From Solirubrobacterales bacterium (GTDB lineage: Bacteria; Actinomycetota; Thermoleophilia; Solirubrobacterales; Solirubrobacteraceae): a DNA stretch of 53,414 bases. The DNA lies in contig DAHUYQ010000055.1 in NCBI GenBank assembly GCA_027315115.1, positions 1 to 53,414 on the forward strand, in the 5' to 3' direction. Within the stretch, counting starts at the first letter, position 1; each line of letters starts with the position of its first letter. Position numbers and translations under genes: made by a program. The notes below the pieces were generated by a model. That model saw nothing but the letters and a program-made list of their open reading frames with translations, ran no database searches and was not told where the DNA came from. Positions 52,889 to 53,414 of the stretch are shown here, in pieces.

Positions 52889-53414
52889 TCAGTGTTCGGA
52901 GATCACCCGGTCGATGATCCCGTACTCCCGGGCCTCCTCCGAGCTCATGAAGTAGTCGCGCTCGGTGTCCTTCTTGACCTGATCGATGTCCTTGCTCGTG
53001 TGCTTGGCGATGATCTCGTCCAGGCGGCGGCGCACGTCGATGATCTCGCGGGCGTGGATCTCGATGTCGGTGGCCTGGCCCTGGAAGCTGGATGAGACCT
53101 GGTGGATCAGGATCTTGGCGTTGGGCAGCGCCATCCGCTTGCCGTGCGCGCCGCCGGCCAGCAGCAGCGCGCCCATCGACATCGCGATGCCGACGCAGAT
53201 CGTCTGCACGTCGGGCTTGACGAACTGCATCGTGTCGTAGATGGCGAGGCCGGCGTAGACGGAGCCGCCGGGAGAGTTGATGTAGAGCGAGATGTCCTTC
53301 TCGGGGTCCTCGCTCTCCAGGTGCAGCAGCTGCGCGACGACGAGGTTGGCGATCTGGTCGTCGATCGGCGTGCCGAGGAAGATGATCCGCTCGTTGAGCA
53401 GGCGGCTGTAGATG
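52889..53414 (-). CDS. clpP: ATP-dependent Clp protease proteolytic subunit (5' end outside window)
   Basis: The frame stays open to the window edge, so the N-terminus is missing. Visible: [63 protein letters not shown] with the catalytic Ser (SMG), [13 protein letters not shown] with the catalytic His, and [17 protein letters not shown] with the Asp. It forms the serine-protease barrel used by ClpX. Cytosolic. First gene visible of the clpP-clpX-hyp-valS-folC run. Confidence 0.97.
   Translation of the reverse strand, partial: IYSRLLNERIIFLGTPIDDQIANLVVAQLLHLESEDPEKDISLYINSPGGSVYAGLAIYDTMQFVKPDVQTICVGIAMSMGALLLAGGAHGKRMALPNAKILIHQVSSSFQGQATDIEIHAREIIDVRRRLDEIIAKHTSKDIDQVKKDTERDYFMSSEEAREYGIIDRVISEH

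Overview
The window looks like one contiguous piece of a very GC-rich actinobacterial chromosome, most likely class Thermoleophilia (Solirubrobacterales type). The evidence is high GC throughout, promoters with TANNNT -10 boxes close to start codons, a rod-shape mreBCD-mrdA-rodA block next to rng-rplU-rpmA-obg-proBA-nadD-rsfS, a DUF4235 protein, and a ferredoxin-dependent 2-oxoacid oxidoreductase linked to an NAD(P)H/FAD subunit. The lineage is inferred from gene content; no 16S gene is present.

Layout. (1) 29-5921 holds an operon lepA / LMW protein phosphatase / fructosamine-kinase-like protein with 4-bp overlaps, then murJ, divergent rpsT, and a flavin-nucleotide oxidase that shares its stop codon palindrome with rpsT. 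(2) 5931-9578 holds holA and a convergent XamI-like type II restriction-modification pair. (3) 9679-14177 holds leuS, which carries three abutting in-frame 24-bp palindromes, a divergent long coiled-coil protein, an orphan PD-(D/E)XK nuclease and tRNA-Ala(GGC). (4) 14181-19972 is a looser accessory stretch: ArsR/SRPBCC pair, palindromes, a tRNA-like remnant, cupin, PAP2 phosphatase, TetR, SnoaL-like protein, SAM methyltransferase, VOC protein and DUF4235. (5) 19973-26088 holds zwf and a four-gene 2-oxoacid:ferredoxin oxidoreductase operon. (6) 26170-30236 holds a lipoprotein plus MacB-type ABC exporter and a secreted SGNH esterase. (7) 30494-53414 is almost entirely minus strand and housekeeping. 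In the direction of transcription it reads clpP-clpX-hypothetical-valS-folC-small membrane protein, terminator, zinc-ribbon membrane protein, ndk-maf, mreB-mreC-mreD-mrdA-rodA, rng, rplU-rpmA-obg-proB-(two small ORFs)-proA-nadD-rsfS.

How the genes work together. The mreBCD/mrdA/rodA block with murJ covers lateral-wall synthesis and lipid II flipping. rpsT, rplU, rpmA, obg, rsfS and lepA serve ribosome assembly and translation. leuS, valS and tRNA-Ala serve aminoacylation and decoding. zwf makes NADPH, and the oxidoreductase operon probably exchanges electrons between ferredoxin, NAD(P)H and a 2-oxoacid.

The most unusual signals are not genes. They are the tandem palindromes inside leuS, in-frame 18-bp minisatellites in porA-like and ABC-transporter genes, two 26-bp perfect intergenic palindromes, a strong GAA-versus-GAG codon split between exported and cytosolic proteins in the same operon, and several unannotated small ORFs at operon junctions.
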